Assembly (NCBI GenBank): GCA_964434105.1
Contig: CAYSTJ010000014.1
Span: 22,973-86,972 of the forward strand
From: CAYNST01 sp964434105
GTDB lineage: Bacteria; Pseudomonadota; Gammaproteobacteria; Pseudomonadales; Cellvibrionaceae
DNA length: 64,000 bases
Reading direction: 5' to 3'
Numbering within the stretch: position 1 is the first letter of the stretch; each line of letters opens with the position of its first letter. The position numbers were made by a program, and so were the translations under genes. Below, piece by piece: positions 63,313 through 64,000 of the stretch. The notes below the pieces were generated by a model that was not told the origin of the DNA, searched no databases, and worked only from the letters and a program-made list of their open reading frames with translations.

Positions 63313-63735
63313 TTACCGGTTAAACCTCTGGGAAAGCTGAATGATATCCCGCTTCTGCTCCCAGGAAAGCTCGAAATGTCGCGCATTGCTGATCATCCAG
63401 GCATACGCCTCTCTTTCCGATTCATGCAAATGCATCCTGTTCGAATGTAAATTGATATTTTCGTTCAAGTGATCTTTGATATGCACCAGCTCGTGCCCGA
63501 TGGCTGCGCCGATGAAATTCAGTGGGTATTTATCATAATCGGGCGCCGCCCAAATAGTGACGGAATTGCGCGCCACCATCATATGGTCACCGTCATTGAA
63601 GTTTTCGAGATACACGCCGATGGTATGTGTGCCGCCCGTATTGGGTAATATAGCTTTGTAGACACCCGCATACTGAAGTGCGGCTTTTTTGAACTTTTCT
63701 AAACCTTTTGTCCTGTATACAAAATTGGCGATCAC
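63313..63735 (-). CDS. HExxH metalloprotease-like protein
   Basis: A 140-residue protein without signal peptide. It has a zincin-type motif in GHELVHIKDH (about residue 82) and a downstream candidate third ligand in HESEREAYAWM (about residues 104-114). The N-terminal half is short and of no known family. Similar compact HELVH segments occur as C-terminal toxin domains of polymorphic toxins, but here the gene starts at its own GTG 63735 with GGGAG seven bases upstream. It is co-transcribed with the lipoprotein gene. A protease function is plausible but not shown. Confidence 0.7.
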   Translation of the reverse strand: MIANFVYRTKGLEKFKKAALQYAGVYKAILPNTGGTHTIGVYLENFNDGDHMMVARNSVTIWAAPDYDKYPLNFIGAAIGHELVHIKDHLNENINLHSNRMHLHESEREAYAWMISNARHFELSWEQKRDIIQLSQRFNR

Positions 63736-64000
63736 TTCCTTTCTCCCTTTCCGTAAAAAACCGGATCATAAACCATGGGCGTGGAGGGCTCAACAGGCAG
63801 GCTCACCAGAGCCAGGAAACACGGCTTGACCATATCGAGCTCACTGCCCTAAAATTCAACGTAACTAACGCGTATTGCGGACTATACTTTCTTGACAGGG
63901 AAATTGCACTATGATTGGTAGTCAATGTTCAATAAGTGCAACAGATAATCCTGATCCCATCCTGCTCTGAGTCGCTTATTTTTAATGCCTGCCTTTGTCG
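63736..64000. other. Window end, upstream of the HExxH gene
   Basis: About 265 bases with no supported gene. It contains the promoter region for the minus-strand HExxH/lipoprotein pair. A TTGACA at 63892-63897 on the plus strand lacks a -10 at proper distance. Confidence 0.4.

Noticed and set aside
63892..63915. TTGACA and TATGAT near the window end
   Set aside because: Separated by only 12 bases, too close for a sigma-70 promoter, and no gene follows within the window.

Overview
The window looks like chromosome from a free-living, probably aquatic gammaproteobacterium related to Pseudomonas and the Cellvibrio/Marinimicrobium group. This is inferred from the block crc-pyrE / slmA / argB-algC-coaBC / radC-rpmB-rpmG, which is close to the Pseudomonas order, from an AlgP-like Lys/Ala-rich protein and OprI-like lipoprotein, and from xylan-directed genes (a GH115 alpha-glucuronidase next to a TRAP transporter). 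There are no rRNA or tRNA genes, CRISPR arrays or intact insertion sequences that I can see.

Layout. 0-5.2 kb: exported GH115 enzyme and a TRAP permease pair, separated by a perfect 23-bp inverted repeat. 5.2-16 kb: housekeeping block (yciA, a secreted unknown, crc, pyrE, a DUF4124-type protein, slmA, argB, long-form algC, coaBC, radC, rpmB, rpmG). 16-20.3 kb: WD40-like lipoprotein, FKBP-type lipoprotein and AlgP-like protein. 20.4-25.2 kb: a three-gene operon on the minus strand encoding a 21-CXXCH cytochrome, a 13-CXXCH cytochrome and an outer-membrane beta-barrel with N-terminal SPOR-like and TPR-like parts. This is a candidate trans-outer-membrane electron conduit and the most interesting system here. 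25.7-31.2 kb: periplasmic Sel1/ankyrin protein, a TIGR02444 protein, and an ExbB-ExbD-ExbD-TonB/AgmX-type operon.

31.4-47.6 kb: a partial type VI secretion locus. The minus strand carries tagH-tssJ-tssK-tssL-tssM-tagF-pppA-ppkA-small ORF; the plus strand carries tssA-tssB-tssC. A phosphorylation control module (Ser/Thr kinase, PP2C phosphatase, FHA protein, TagF) is present, but hcp, vgrG, tssE, tssF, tssG and tssH are absent. Just downstream of tssC lie two tandem, related, exported proteins of unknown function.

49.6-57.6 kb: Lpp/OprI-like lipoprotein facing an L,D-transpeptidase, a large exported protein, an SDR-GH15 operon, YpeA acetyltransferase and a VOC protein. 57.6-60.9 kb: TonB-dependent receptor with a Pho-box-like site upstream, followed by an exported inorganic pyrophosphatase, suggesting phosphate scavenging. 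61-62.8 kb: two decayed Fic-family genes, both lacking the catalytic core. 62.9-63.7 kb: a lipoprotein and an HExxH protein in one operon.

All calls come from reading the nucleotide sequence and its translations. No database search, structure prediction or signal-peptide program was run, so family names rest on remembered motifs and gene order.
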